From NCBI GenBank assembly GCA_032717465.1, contig JAVRFU010000165.1, positions 184,767-248,766 on the forward strand: a DNA stretch of 64,000 bases. Reading direction: 5' to 3'. This DNA comes from Coenobita brevimanus (Eukaryota; Arthropoda; Malacostraca; Decapoda; Coenobitidae). Below are positions 11,463 to 22,238 of this stretch, piece after piece. The notes under the pieces were generated by a model that worked only from the letters and a program-made list of their open reading frames with translations, had not been told where the DNA came from and did not search any database. A program made the translations under genes and the position numbers. The first letter of the stretch is position 1. Each line of letters opens with the position of its first letter.

Positions 11463-11906
11463 GGTGGTGTCCTGAGTAAAGTGAAACAAGTCACTGGAAT
11501 GAAGAGACTTAGGGAAGTATTCATCACATCATCATCATCATCGGGACCTCCTTTCCTACCCTAGGGCAGGGTGAGGAGTAGCAACGTCCAGACAGTCCAA
11601 GTCTGCCCAGTGCAATGGGCCACGCTTCCATTCATTCATCATTCAACTCCCTAGAATCCTGGCTCTATCTGATATGCCAAAAAACCTTCACCACATTCTG
11701 TTGCATCACCTAAACATACATGACAGAGTCAATCTCAATGCTGTCATGTTAAAAAGGAGTGCCAAATCCCTGATCATGCGCTTCTTCTCACAACATTCAT
11801 CCAGTCAGCTCGATCTCATCAGTCCTTTAGCCTAACCGACTTCCATATCTCTCTTACTCACACACTCATCCATCCTATCCCTTGCCACCTCCCTCCTTCA
11901 AATCGC

Positions 11907-13102
11907 TCAGATATACTGTACCTTGTTCACCACTCTATTGTTATCCATTCTCTCCACATGACCAAACCACCTCAGTACACTCTCTTCAATTCTGGTGTCC
12001 AATGACTTCCTCACTCCGCATCTTTCATGAATCACATTATTTTGTATCCTATCCGCTCTCTGTACCCCACATACATTCCTCAGCAGTCCCATTTCCACTG
12101 CTCTCACTCTTGACTTTTCATTTTCATGCCACACCATAGTCTCACACCCATATGTTAAAGTTGGCACTAACATTCCTTCATGTAGGCCCCATACAGCTGC
12201 CACACTCAAGCCTCTGTTTCTTATCATGGCCTCTCTCTTTGATCACTGTACCCAGGTATCTGAACTCTCTCACAAATTGCAGTCTCTCTCCATTCACTGT
12301 AACATCACACAGGGAGTCACCTTCTCTCTCGATTACCATCACTTTACTCTTCTCTACATTTACTCTCATGACACGACACTCACAGACATAAGCAGAACTC
12401 TGCACTAGTCTACCAAGTTCTTGTTTGGTATCTGCATGTAGCACTGCATCATCAGAATACAACAAATTTGAGATACTCCATCCATCACCATTCATTACCA
12501 ACACCATCCCTCTTTCCATTACTCGTGTTTTTACTTCTCTCATCATCCCATCAATATAAAAACTGAACAACCATGAGGAGATCACACAACCTTGTTGCAC
12601 TCCTACACTGATCATGAACCATTCATTTAGATGCCCGTTCACCCTTAAACTGTACATGCCTCATTATCATCATAAAAACAGCTGACGGCAGCTAGCAGCT
12701 TACCGTCTACACCGTACATGCGCAAAACCTTCCGCAACCCTTCTCTGTCTACTTTGTCGTATGCCTTTTCCAAATCCACAAATCACATAAACACCTTATA
12801 GTCATTCACACGAGCCTTCCCCAATATCTGTCTCACGGCAAAATATTTGATCCACGTATCCTCTGCCACTCCTAAAGCCACCTTTTTCATCACTCACTAG
12901 TTCTGATATCTCTCTTTCTTTTTCTATTATAATTTTCATACATCTTCCCTTTCACACTCAATAAATTTACGCTACGATAATTCTTGCACTCACTTCGCTC
13001 ACCTTTATATCTGTACGGGGGTACAATCACAGCCTTTTTCCACTCTGCTGGCGGAGTTTCACTCATCCAAGCCTTCTTACATGTTTCCAACAAGCACTTC
13101 AA
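11907..13102 (-). pseudogene. LINE A reverse transcriptase and C-terminal domain
   Basis: Open segments in shifting frames cover the RT: TPPAEWKKAVIVP and ERSECKNYRSVNLLS (fingers), then GVQQGCVISSWLF, then the palm LLYSDDAVLHADTKQ, then FRYLGTV. The C-terminal part has LRWFGHVERMD, found in all three LINE A copies. The active site reads YSDD rather than the usual FADD or YADD. The region 12658-12890 contains further RT sequence with stops. Confidence 0.85.
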
Positions 13103-13458
13103 TCTGCTCTCTCCATTACACTTAAATCATCTCTGCATACACCTCATCAACCCCAGCTGCTTTCCCATTTTTCAGCTGCTTCACAGCGTTTTTCAACTGT
13201 GCAAGAGTCACGTTTCCTGGTATTGTATTCCTTCTCTGCACGCCTCCAAAACCAATCATGTTTACAGCTGCTCTGCTCTCTCTTTTCCCATTCATCAGCT
13301 TTCAAAATATTCTTTTTATCTGGTCCTTACTTTATCTTTATAGGTTAATATTCTACCACTTACATCCTTCACACTTTCGCACTTCTCTCCGCTGTCACTT
13401 CTACACATCCGCACCTCTTTCCAGAATAACGTCCAATTTTCGAGTACGTAATTTGCAT

Positions 13459-13797
13459 TCATTTTCTTCCTAGATCATCATTTACCTCCTCCTTCCTTTT
13501 CACTAGTCTCTTTACATGCTTCTTGCTCTCAAAATATTCCATTCTTATTTCAACAAAACCCCTGTTCTGTAACAACTCTAAGCACTTCTTCCTCTTTTCC
13601 CCCACTGCTCTCTTAACCTCTCCATCCCACCACGTCGTAACTTTCTGCTTTGCTGTTACTCTTGCCATGCCATACACCGCTTTAGCATCCCTAACTAAGC
13701 AATCCCTATATGCATTCCACACGCTGTCCAGATCCATTTCAATCCAATTCACTGATTCCAACTCCTCCCCTACCTTCGTCCTGTATTCATCTGCCAT
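13459..13797 (-). pseudogene. LINE A linker between endonuclease and RT
   Basis: This 112-codon Lys/Arg-rich open segment includes VTTWWDGEVKRAVGEKRKKC, the usual WWNxEVKxAIxxKK motif that precedes the reverse transcriptase in many LINEs. Breaks occur on both sides. Confidence 0.8.
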
Positions 13798-14028
13798 TTC
13801 TTTGATCCTCAGCTTCTCGACTTGCAGTCTTTCTCCCTGACTGCTCCTCTGTCTTCAGGTCCACCTCACTCCTCTCAGCTTGATCTTGCATACCAAAGTC
13901 ATATGATCTGACAGATCTCTACATCACCCTCTCGCGGCCCTCATATCAGCAACCCTTCTCAGCATTGAGCATGTAATCAATTGGGCTCCTTTCAACACGA
14001 TCCCCGTTCCCTATATACCATGTACAGT

Positions 14029-14664
14029 TTATTTATGTGCATCTTTGTGTTCAAAATATGAGTCACAAATGCACAACCTCCTTTCCTGACACACATCCTT
14101 CAGCCGCTTCCCAGTATCATTTTCTCCTGGTACTCTATTACAACCCATTATGTCATCCTCAGGACCAATGTCTACTCTTCCATTCATATCGCCCATTACA
14201 ATCACTTTATAGCTCCCGGGCATTTCTTCCACTGCTTTATCCAGCTCATCCGAAAGCCTGTCTTTCTTTCTCTCACTCCTGTCAACACACGGCGCATACG
14301 CAACAATCACTGCCACTTTCACCTTCTCAAACTTGAACTTGACATTCATACATCTCGAGCTGACACAACTGTAATCTTTCATTCCACTCTGCCAAACCTG
14401 ATTCATCAACAAAGCAACTTCTTCCTTGCATCTTCCTCGCCCATTCATGCCAAAACATTTCACACCCTTCCACACCTCCACTTCACATCTTTTAATCTTT
14501 GTTTCACACAATGCCGTCACGACATATCTTGCACACTTGAACTTATTCACCACTTCCACCCTCTTGCCTTCCTCATTCACACCTCTCACATTCCATATGG
14601 CAATGTAAATCTGCTCATTTGGGTGGGCCCTGGGCAGGTATTGGGCCCTACGAAAATTTGCCAT
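14029..14664 (-). pseudogene. LINE A endonuclease domain
   Basis: The 211-codon open segment starts at ATG 14664. The apurinic endonuclease fold is marked by IAIWNVRGVN (Asn), LCETK (catalytic Glu), VIVAYAPC and VIVMGDMNGRVD (Asp and Asn). The segment ends at 14029 at a frame break before the final His region. In life this domain nicks target DNA to prime reverse transcription. Confidence 0.85.
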
Positions 14665-15003
14665 GACTAAATGATTTTTAGATGGGGAATCTGGGGGACA
14701 CTTAACCCGGCCATAAACCCCAGTTATGTGGTTAACACCCAGCGTAGTAAATGGATTCCTGGGTACAGAAAACCATTTGTCTTGTCACTCAGTTTCCTGT
14801 ACCCTGGGAACCATTTACTAAGCTGGGTGGAAACCATATAACCAGGGTTTTTGGCCTGGTTAAATGTCCCCCAGATTCCCCAATTTAAAAATCAATTAGT
14901 CATGGCAAACGTTTTGGAGAGCCTTGGAGGGCCCAATACCTGCCCAGGGCCCCAACCAAATGGGCAGATTCACATGGTCATGTGCAATGCGAGAGGTGTG
15001 AAT
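14578..15003. repeat. Head-to-head LINE A 5' ends forming a large inverted repeat
   Basis: The 5' end of the minus-strand LINE A (arm about 14578-14790) is followed by a plus-strand copy of the same 5' end (arm about 14795-15003). The plus copy has the start ATG near 14900 and about 100 bases of coding sequence. Both arms contain the leader words GGGAATCTGG and TTTACTA and the segment GGGCCCTGGGCAGGTATTGG or a close variant. The arms are visibly diverged, so two insertions or an old inversion with duplication are both possible. Confidence 0.8.
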
Positions 15004-15162
15004 TAATGTCAAAAATTTTCATGTCTCCAGTAATGTACACCCTTACACTAGAGCACGTTCATCTCATGCCCCTAATTTTCACAATGCATACACTCCTTCA
15101 AACCAACTGCAACAAAGGATTTATAGGAACAACATGCTGAAGTGAGCTGTTTTCTTATAATC

Positions 15163-15212
15163 CAATAGGTTTGCATCCAGATGAGCCTGGGGCAACAACA
15201 GCAACAAAAACA
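15163..15212 (+). repeat. SINE-like repeat 2 end with (CAA)-type tail
   Basis: The sequence reads ATCCAGATGAGCCTGGGG and then CAACAACAGCAACAAAAAC. The tail finishes 9-10 bases from the splice donor of the TSR1 exon at 15222. Confidence 0.55.
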
Positions 15213-15221
15213 GTAACATAC

Positions 15222-15419
15222 CTCCTCCACAAATTCAACATGCTCTGCCATCATATGAGGCCTGTGATCACGAAAGAAGATTGGCCGTTGCCGCTGCTGT
15301 CCAATTTGTCGCAGAACTAGCAGTGCTTCCTGAGGCCGAGTGATGCTCATGACACGACCAGGCCCAGGAAATCGCACCTCTATTTCCCGCGCTAGTCGTT
15401 GCCTTGCCTGCTGCTGTCT
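15222..15419 (-). CDS. TSR1: TSR1 internal exon (ribosome biogenesis factor)
   Basis: The minus-strand exon ends GTGGAGGAG followed by donor GTATGT, phase 0. Its 5' border is not certain: AG dinucleotides near 15410-15420 all keep the frame plausible. The product reads RQRLAREIEVRFPGPG, then ALLVLRQIGQQ, then PIFFRDHRPHMMAEHVEF, matching the TSR1 segment in which a RFP motif precedes a conserved LLRQL, FRDRR and HAVDF series. It splices in frame to 10938-11171 across a 4.05-kb intron, most of it LINE A. Upstream TSR1 exons should lie at higher coordinates but I could not identify them. Confidence 0.85.
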
Positions 15420-16640
15420 CTCGAGGCCAAACAGTAAAAATTACAGTTTTCTACTTATTTATTCATTGCAGACATTGGCTGAAAATACACAGATCTTTTA
15501 TCTACTATCCTAACCTAAGGGAGTCAATAGGTTACAATATTGCAATAAGGCATGAAAGGAAGATGTTCAATTGCAGTTTGTACTCTTTATATATTGCTTT
15601 ATCTTTATATATGATTCTTGGCAATGATGTCCACTGCAAATTACAAAAGCACTGCCCATTAAAGCTCCAATGCAGCCTCTACAAACAATTTAATGTCCCA
15701 CCAACCCCCCATTTAAAAAAACAGTTTTATAATCAAGTGGTTATAATATTTTGGCATATTTCTGATATATACTGAGGACTGACTGCATATGGATCATTTT
15801 GCTCTCTTAAGAGTATTGAAAACATTAAATGTCTACATCAATACACAAATATATACCTATGAAATACAAAAGGTAGTGCTGTAACTCCATATAAACACAC
15901 ACAGTTTTCTACACTCAGTAACTAAAAGACTGTACCATGAAGTCTCCAGATACAGTAATAATATCACACCGGCAAACACATTAATATACTTCCAACTTCA
16001 CAGTACTTTTAATACACAGGTATACAAAAAACATTCCCAAGCTTCAAAATGGTGTACAGAATGTCCTACTATCTGCCTTATCCACCAGTAGTACAGCAAT
16101 TACTTGCTGATTCACATAAACACTACAGCAAAAGTTCTCATACCTTACTTCCTAGATTGCCAGGTCTAAATCCAACTGCAACGAAGGATGACAAGTCTCA
16201 ACTGTTAAATTTTATTATATGTCCTTGATGGCATGTTAGACATTCCTGCTGTTGATTAATAACTACATCATAGAGGTAAAGCCAGGGCTCCAAGAGGTAA
16301 AGGGGCGAAACTGCCAAAGTGATGTTTTGAGTAAATTGCAATCAAAGTTTAGCTATCGGTACCACACAAAGTTTATGAGATGTCATGTACATGTTTATAC
16401 TCATTATACTCACAGTTTAGTGGATTTCAAATATCAGGAAAAAAATTAATGTTGTGTAGGCATTTTTTTTTTCATGATTTTGCATACCCCCATTTGCCTA
16501 ATGGTAAGTAAATAATAAAAAAGATTTAAAAAATATTTGGACATCCTTACAATCTTCAGTGTATAACAGAACTACTGTATGAACCATTTCCTTCACAACT
16601 CAAAAACATATATATATTTTAATTTTTAAAATATTCTTGT
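15420..16640. other. AT-rich intron-like stretch, nothing recognised
   Basis: This probably belongs to a TSR1 intron. No splice-bordered coding block, RNA gene or clear repeat is visible. Confidence 0.45.
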
Positions 16641-17895
16641 ATCCTGTATATGGTAAGCTGCTAGGTGCCGTCAAGAGTTTTTATGATGGTAACGAAACAT
16701 GAGAAAGTTTTAATGGGCATCTAAGTGAATGGTTCACGATTGGTGTGGGCATGCGACAAGGTTGTGTGATGTCCCCATGGCTGTTCAATATATATATGGA
16801 TGGGGTGATGTGAGATGTAAAAACACATGTAATGGAGAGGGGGATGGCATTGGTAATGAATGGAATATCTCAAATTTGTTGTATACTAATGATGCAGTAC
16901 TGCTTGCAAATATCGAACAAGAACTTGGTAGACTAGTGTAGAGTTTTCTTGACGTCTGTGAGTGTCGTGCCTCGAGAGTTAACATAGAAAACAATAAAGT
17001 GATGGTTACTGAGAAAGTGATTCCTAGTGTGATGCTACAGTGACTGGAGAGAAACTGGAATTGGTGAGGGAGTTCAAATACCTGTGTACAGTGACAGAAA
17101 AGAGAAGAAAATGTGCAAGAACTGGAAAGTCGAGTGACACAAGGAACGAAAGTAGCTGGTGCAATGAAGGCCTTGATAAGAAACAGAGGCTTGAGTGTTG
17201 CAGCTGTGTGAGGCTTACATGAAGGAGTGTTAGTGCCAACTTTAACATATGGATGTGAGATTATGGTGTGGCATGGAAATGAAAAGTCAAGAGTGGGAGC
17301 AGTGGAGATAAACTGCTGCGGAATGTATGTGGAGTACAGTGGGTGGACAGGATACGAAATAATGTGATTCGTGAAAAGGCGTGGAGTGATGAAGTTGGTG
17401 GACACCAGAATCGAAGAGAGTGTACTGAGAAGGTATGGTCATGTGGAGAGAATGGATAACAACAGAGTGGTGAAAAAGGTAAATCTGAGTGAATTTGAAG
17501 GAGGGAGGAGGCGAGGTAAGCAAAGGAGAAGGTGGAGAGATATGGTGGATGAGTGTGTGAGGAAGAGAGGTTTGGAAGTCAGTGAGGCTAGGGAATTGAT
17601 GAGAGATCGAGCTGGCTGGATGAATGTTATGAGGAGAAGTGCATGATCAGGAAATCTGGCACCCCTTTTTAACGTGGCAGCGTCCGGATTGACTCAATCG
17701 GATACGTTTATGTGAAGCTACAGAACGTGGTGAAGGTTTTTGGCAAATCCAATAGAGCCAAGATTCCGGGGGCATGAATGATGAGTGAATGGAAGCATGG
17801 CCCATTGGACTGGGCAAATTTGGGCTGTCTGGACATTGCTACTCCTCACCCTGCCCTTGGGTGGGAAAGAAGGTCCGGATGATGATGATGATCGT
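16641..17895 (+). mobile_element. LINE A, 5'-truncated copy
   Basis: It begins within the reverse transcriptase. The palm is mutated to LLYTNDAVLLANIEQE, compared with YSDD in the 11.5-14.7 kb copy. Later come ELVREFKYLCTV, ESVLRRYGHVERMDNNR and a basic stretch. The 3' end, GGGTGGGAAAGAAGGTC and then GATGATGATGATGAT, is the same terminus as in the other LINE A copies. Its tail touches the tail of LINE C directly. Confidence 0.85.
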
Positions 17896-19305
17896 TTCGT
17901 TTCGTTTTGTTTTTAAAGGCTCCAACATGCTTGCATGCGTCGGCCTTGGTCACCTAATGGCAGTTCTCCATGCTGCACGATCCATTGCAGCCTCCCTGTT
18001 CAGTCCCTTAACCATGAGGTCACACTTAATGACCTCGTCCCATGTCTTTCTCAGTCTACTCCTCGTAACCCCACCCCCAATATTAACACTTCTCACCTTC
18101 CTCACCCAATTATCATCCCCCATCCTCTCCACATGTCCAAACCATCTCAATCTACCTCTCCTCATCACAACACCAATACACTCCAGTCCCATCCTACCTC
18201 TCAACTCTTCCATCGTAAACCCAGGCCCCCCAGACCTTGGACGCAGGGACGCACTACACATCCACCTGATCATTGTCATTTCTGTATGTCTGAGCCGGCG
18301 AATATCTTCCTCCTTCACTGCCCAGGTCTCACTACCATACAGCATTACACTCCTAACACATGCTGCATAGAAAGACCCCTTAGCATGTAGGGAGAGTCCT
18401 CTCAATGTCAAGAGAGGCAAGAGCTCCCTGAACTTCTTCCAACCACTTCTCACACCAGCCACAGAGCTACCTCCAGCCCCACCTCCAGCACACAACATGT
18501 CTCCCAAATAACAAAACTCTTCCACACACTCAAGAGATTCACCAGCAAGTTCAATTCTTTCACGTCTGACAATCTCCACCTGCTCACCCCGGCACGCCGT
18601 ACACATAAAATCAGCATTATCTCGCAGTCTACCTCTGATACCACTACATCTCTTATGCACCCATTTATCACAAACACCACACAAGGTGGAATTACTTCCC
18701 ACGCCCTTGTGACAAACTGCACATGGCCACTCTCCCTCGTCTTTGACAGTACCGCCACCAACCCTAGATATCATCACTTTTGTTTTATCTGCATTTACCC
18801 TTAAGCCCTTGTGCCCAATATCATCTCTCCACCTCCTAAACCTTTCCTCCGCCTCCCTCTCGTTCTCTGCAATCAACACCAAATCATCAGCATACAACAA
18901 CTCCCACGGAAGTCTGCTTCTAAAGTCACGTGAAAGGGCTTCAAGTACAGTACTATGATAAACAACATGGGACTCAAAACTGACCCCTGATGCACACCAA
19001 CATTCAAGGAAAACCCATCACTCAAATCTCCACTCACTCTTACCTGGGTGTGAGCACCCACATACATAGCCATAACCACCCTAACCAGCTACTCCTCCAA
19101 GCCAAGCTTTCTCATTGCCCACTTCACCACCTCTCTAGGGACTCTGTCAAAGGCCTTTTCCAAATCAACAAAACAAAATAAAGATCCCTTCTCCTACCAA
19201 TACATTTTTCCTGAAGCTGTCGAACAATGAATATGGCATCAGTGGTCCCCCTACCTGGCATAAACCCAAACTGCATCTCACGAATATTCACTCTCTCTCT
19301 ACTCA
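17896..19305 (-). mobile_element. LINE C, 3' half, split by Tigger
   Basis: It reads from the Tigger insertion site at 19305 down to the tail at about 17896 (plus strand CGTTTCGTTTTG). It encodes the RT palm and a long C-terminal domain. The other half lies at 25504-27050. When the TA duplication is counted once the two halves join at one nucleotide with no loss. Confidence 0.93.
17950..19305 (-). pseudogene. LINE C RT core and PHD-like zinc finger domain
   Basis: At the Tigger junction the frame reads ERVNIREMQFGFMPGRG, an RT motif. After a frame break comes the palm MLYADDLVLIAENEREAEE (YADD) and then GLRVNADKTKVM. A Cys-rich finger follows: CAVCHKGVG, then CGVCDKWVHKRC, then FMCTAC, spaced like a PHD or RING-related fold. 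After it come FCYLGDMLCAGGG, SETWAVKEEDIRRL and RLRWFGHVER. The 316-codon piece at 17950-18900 is the longest open part. Nicks between 18900 and 19124 break the frame. Confidence 0.88.
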
Positions 19306-19819
19306 TAGGGTAGGAGCGTTAGTATCCAATCAAAAAGTGCCATGTATTTATTTTGATCATAGATTTCAACTTGAACTATGTGCAAAAGTAACTATGTTTA
19401 CCCTTCAAATCCTTCAACAGTCACTAAAGTTTATATTAAGAGCAATGCCAAATATCTGTGGAACATCATTTTGGATATACATATATATATGGTATGTGAT
19501 TGGAGTTAATGGTAGTACCACCAAGTTCAGTCACTTGACCGCTAACTCCAACCACATTCCATTAAAAATCTAAATCCCTAAATTTAAGCCCTCTCCCTCT
19601 AGGATAGTATTTTCCAACATAAAACCTTCAAAAAATTGTATTTATCTCTTGCCCTTAGAGGCCTAGTTACAAAATGAAGAGAAGCAAATTTTCTGGGGAA
19701 AAGAAACACATGAATGAGGATGCAAATACTGTTTAATATACTTGCAATAATGATAATACAATATATAGCTGAGCTTAGCAGTTTTAACCTTGCTCCTCAG
19801 AATTAGTAGGCTAACCATG

Positions 19820-20847
19820 TGTCACGAATCAATTCGCGACATTTCCCTTTTGTGAGAAGCCACGAACCATTAGTGGAAAACTCACTGTTTATCGTTCAGT
19901 TAACCGCTCATTCGGACGGAAGCTTTGTCAAATCAGTTTTTCATTGTCATACGCGATCGTCTCTGTGTGAGACATTAGCGCTTCCGATGAGCGATTGTTT
20001 TGGGCGCGTTTCGCTCACTTGACCGTTAGAAAATGCGGCCGAGTGCTCCGCTGTTCTTTCCCACGATTTGAATTCAGTCTTGTGTTTGCTGTGACGGAGA
20101 AAGGGTCTGTGCTCAGAAGTGGAGAGGTCAGCTAGCACCCCAAGCTCCATTAGTAGCCTACAGTTAATCCCAGTACTCCCACCTTAGCGGTGATACATAG
20201 CATTCATCGACTGGTATTTCTTTTGTGTATTTTGTAGTTTTAAGAGCTTAGTTAAGGTGTTTTTCCCTAGGCGTAAGTATTTAGCTTTTGTGTGAGTGAG
20301 CGAGTGCGTCTCATTGATTTGATTTGAAATGTAATGTTAAATTTATTTTTGTGATTAATAAATTTAACAGTTCTATTTCTTGAGCTTAATGTAGAGTAAA
20401 AATCTTGTTTCATTTCTCCATAATTAAGCTTATTTCCCATATAGCTCCTAGCTTGCATAAACGTTTGCTTTCATAACTGGTACTTAGACCAGTCTTGTTG
20501 TATTAACTTAAAATCCGTTGTGCCAGGAGTTAATGCATCAGCAAGAACCTGATGTTAGTATTAGTATTAGTTATTTATTGTCAGGGGTGATGTAACTTTC
20601 TCCAGAGGCTAACAGTACAGTAAGTCAGCAATTGTGAGTAATTAGTCTCTGCTGTGTACTGTTGAGAAAGTTTATAAATTCTCGATCTTAGAGAATCGTA
20701 GCAAGTCAGCGTAAAGTAATCGTTGCTTGATGTAGCAAGACAATCATTGTCTCTGCTCTTCAATATTATTGAATATTATTATCAATTTAAATAACATTTA
20801 ACCATTTATATATCAAAATTACCGTGATATTAAAAACCCCCGTGACA
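19820..20847. mobile_element. Solo LTR, 1028 bp
   Basis: It starts TGTCACGA and ends CGTGACA, a TG...CA pair with a 7-bp inverted terminus. It is flanked by the exact 5-bp duplication CCATG at 19815-19819 and 20848-20852. There is no gene inside. This is what remains after recombination between the two LTRs of an element, probably of Gypsy or BEL type; the family is not identified. A compact unknown element with the same ends is the alternative. Confidence 0.8.
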
Positions 20848-21216
20848 CCATGTTCCTGAAAATAAGTTGAATTGCATATGTTCTTGGGAATAACTTAAAT
20901 AAGTGTTCGTATAAATAAGGAAACTAACCATGTTGCTAAGAATATGATAATCATGTTAGTTAGCCTACCAGTAACCACATTCCTGAGAATAATTTGAACT
21001 ATGGTAATCATGTTCTTGAGAATATATAAAGTAAATGTGTTCCTACGAATAACAAAACTAATCATGTTCCTAAGAAAAAGTAACCATGGTAGTTAGCCTG
21101 CCTAGGTCTATGAAGCACAGTTTCTGGAAATTAAAATACAAGGTAAAACTACTTTCAAAGATCATTCTGGCATGAAACTTACTCCACACTAGAGAAACAT
21201 TATGGGCCTACAGGTA

Positions 21217-21782
21217 TTACACTATTCCTAGACAACTCTTCCCAGCTGCTAGTACTCCATTTTCAACCTTAATCGTAGCAGTTCTACCCTGAATCACATC
21301 AGTTATACATTTATTTTGAATAACACAAACTTCATCTGGTGTCACTGGGAAAGAAAGGTCTTCAGAACTGCCCCAAACAAAGTGATCTTTCTTAGCTTCC
21401 AATTCCTTAAGAAAGTGTACTTCAAGGCCCTCTTCTTCTACTCTCTCTACCCTACCAAGACAAGCTTTATGTGTAACAGTCTTTCTACCTCTGGAAGTAG
21501 AGTTAATGACAGGTAGCTTCACTATAACCCACGATCCTTGCTCAGGTTGCTGTTGAAGATCTATAAACTGCATTGCATTTTCAGTGGCCATAGTTTCTAC
21601 ACCAACTGAGTCATCATCACTGTCTTCCAGCGATACCATGCTGGCTTCTAGCGATTCATCACTGGAAGAATCTCCATTTTCCTTAGCTAGAGTGTTCACT
21701 GATGTTGAAGCAGGCAGAGGTTCAGACGTCTGAGCGGACTTGCCTTTCTTGGGAAGTTTGGAGTCCTTTTCGCATTTCTTGT
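21217..21782 (-). CDS. Tigger transposase C-terminal tail, beyond LINE B
   Basis: It continues exon 2 after the LINE B insertion, from KCEKDSKLPKKG to a TAA at 21217-21219. It holds an acidic Ser-rich stretch (SSSDESLEASMVSLEDSDDD) and then a small beta-rich-looking module (GSWVIVKLP, then LEVHFLKE, then FPVTPDEVCVI). Such tails follow DDE domains in several arthropod pogo-like proteins; a chromatin-related SH3-like fold is only a guess. It has no start codon of its own and is not expected to be made unless the LINE is spliced out. Confidence 0.7.
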
Positions 21783-22238
21783 GATCCCTACCCTGACGTA
21801 TGGAAGCGAGGCGTGAACCTTGCAAGAGGGGAACAAGTCAAGAGTGAGAGCAGTGGAAATGAGTTACTTGAGAGGAGCATGTGGAGTGACGTGGAGGGAC
21901 AGGTTGACGAATGAAGAAGTGAAGGAACGTTGTGGGGTAGATGTGGATGTGGTTGAAAAGATTAGGAGAAATACACTGAGGTGGTTTGGGCATGTGGAGA
22001 GGATGGAGAATGAAAGACTGACTAAGAGGGTGTATGTAGGTGAGGTGGAGGGAGGGAGAGGGAGGGGTAGACCGAGGATGAGGTGGAGGGATGGAGTTGA
22101 GAGGTATATGAGGGAGGGGGGGGTGAGTTGGGGGGAGGGGAGCCAAATGATGGGTGACAGAGTGACTTGGAGGCGTTTTGTCTGCGGCCACCCTTTGCGG
22201 GATTAGGGCGTCGGGCTATAGATAGATAGATAGATTGA
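21783..22238 (+). mobile_element. LINE B, strongly 5'-truncated, in the Tigger gene
   Basis: It starts near the words CCTACCCTGACGTATGG, equivalent to the TLTYGSEAW codons of LINE B at 28100. It continues with VRAVEMSYLRGACGVTWRDR and LRWFGHVERME, and ends GGGATTAGGGCGTCGG plus a GATA tail. It is antisense to the transposase frame and separates its last 200 codons. No clear target duplication was found by eye. Confidence 0.88.

Larger units (their letters stand above)
11536..14683 (-). mobile_element. LINE A, near full length, many frameshifts
   Basis: The element reads 5' to 3' on the minus strand from about 14683 to a (GAT)n tail at 11536. It has endonuclease, linker, reverse transcriptase and a 3' end. 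Parts match the truncated LINE A copies at 16641-17895 and 53875-54490, which fixes the 3' terminus. It lies inside the TSR1 intron 11172-15221. The clade is uncertain: the endonuclease and the YSDD-type palm look most like RTE-group elements. Confidence 0.85.

Noticed and set aside
16252..16449. 65-codon frame after TSR1 region
   Set aside because: AT-rich sequence, no similarity, no splice borders.
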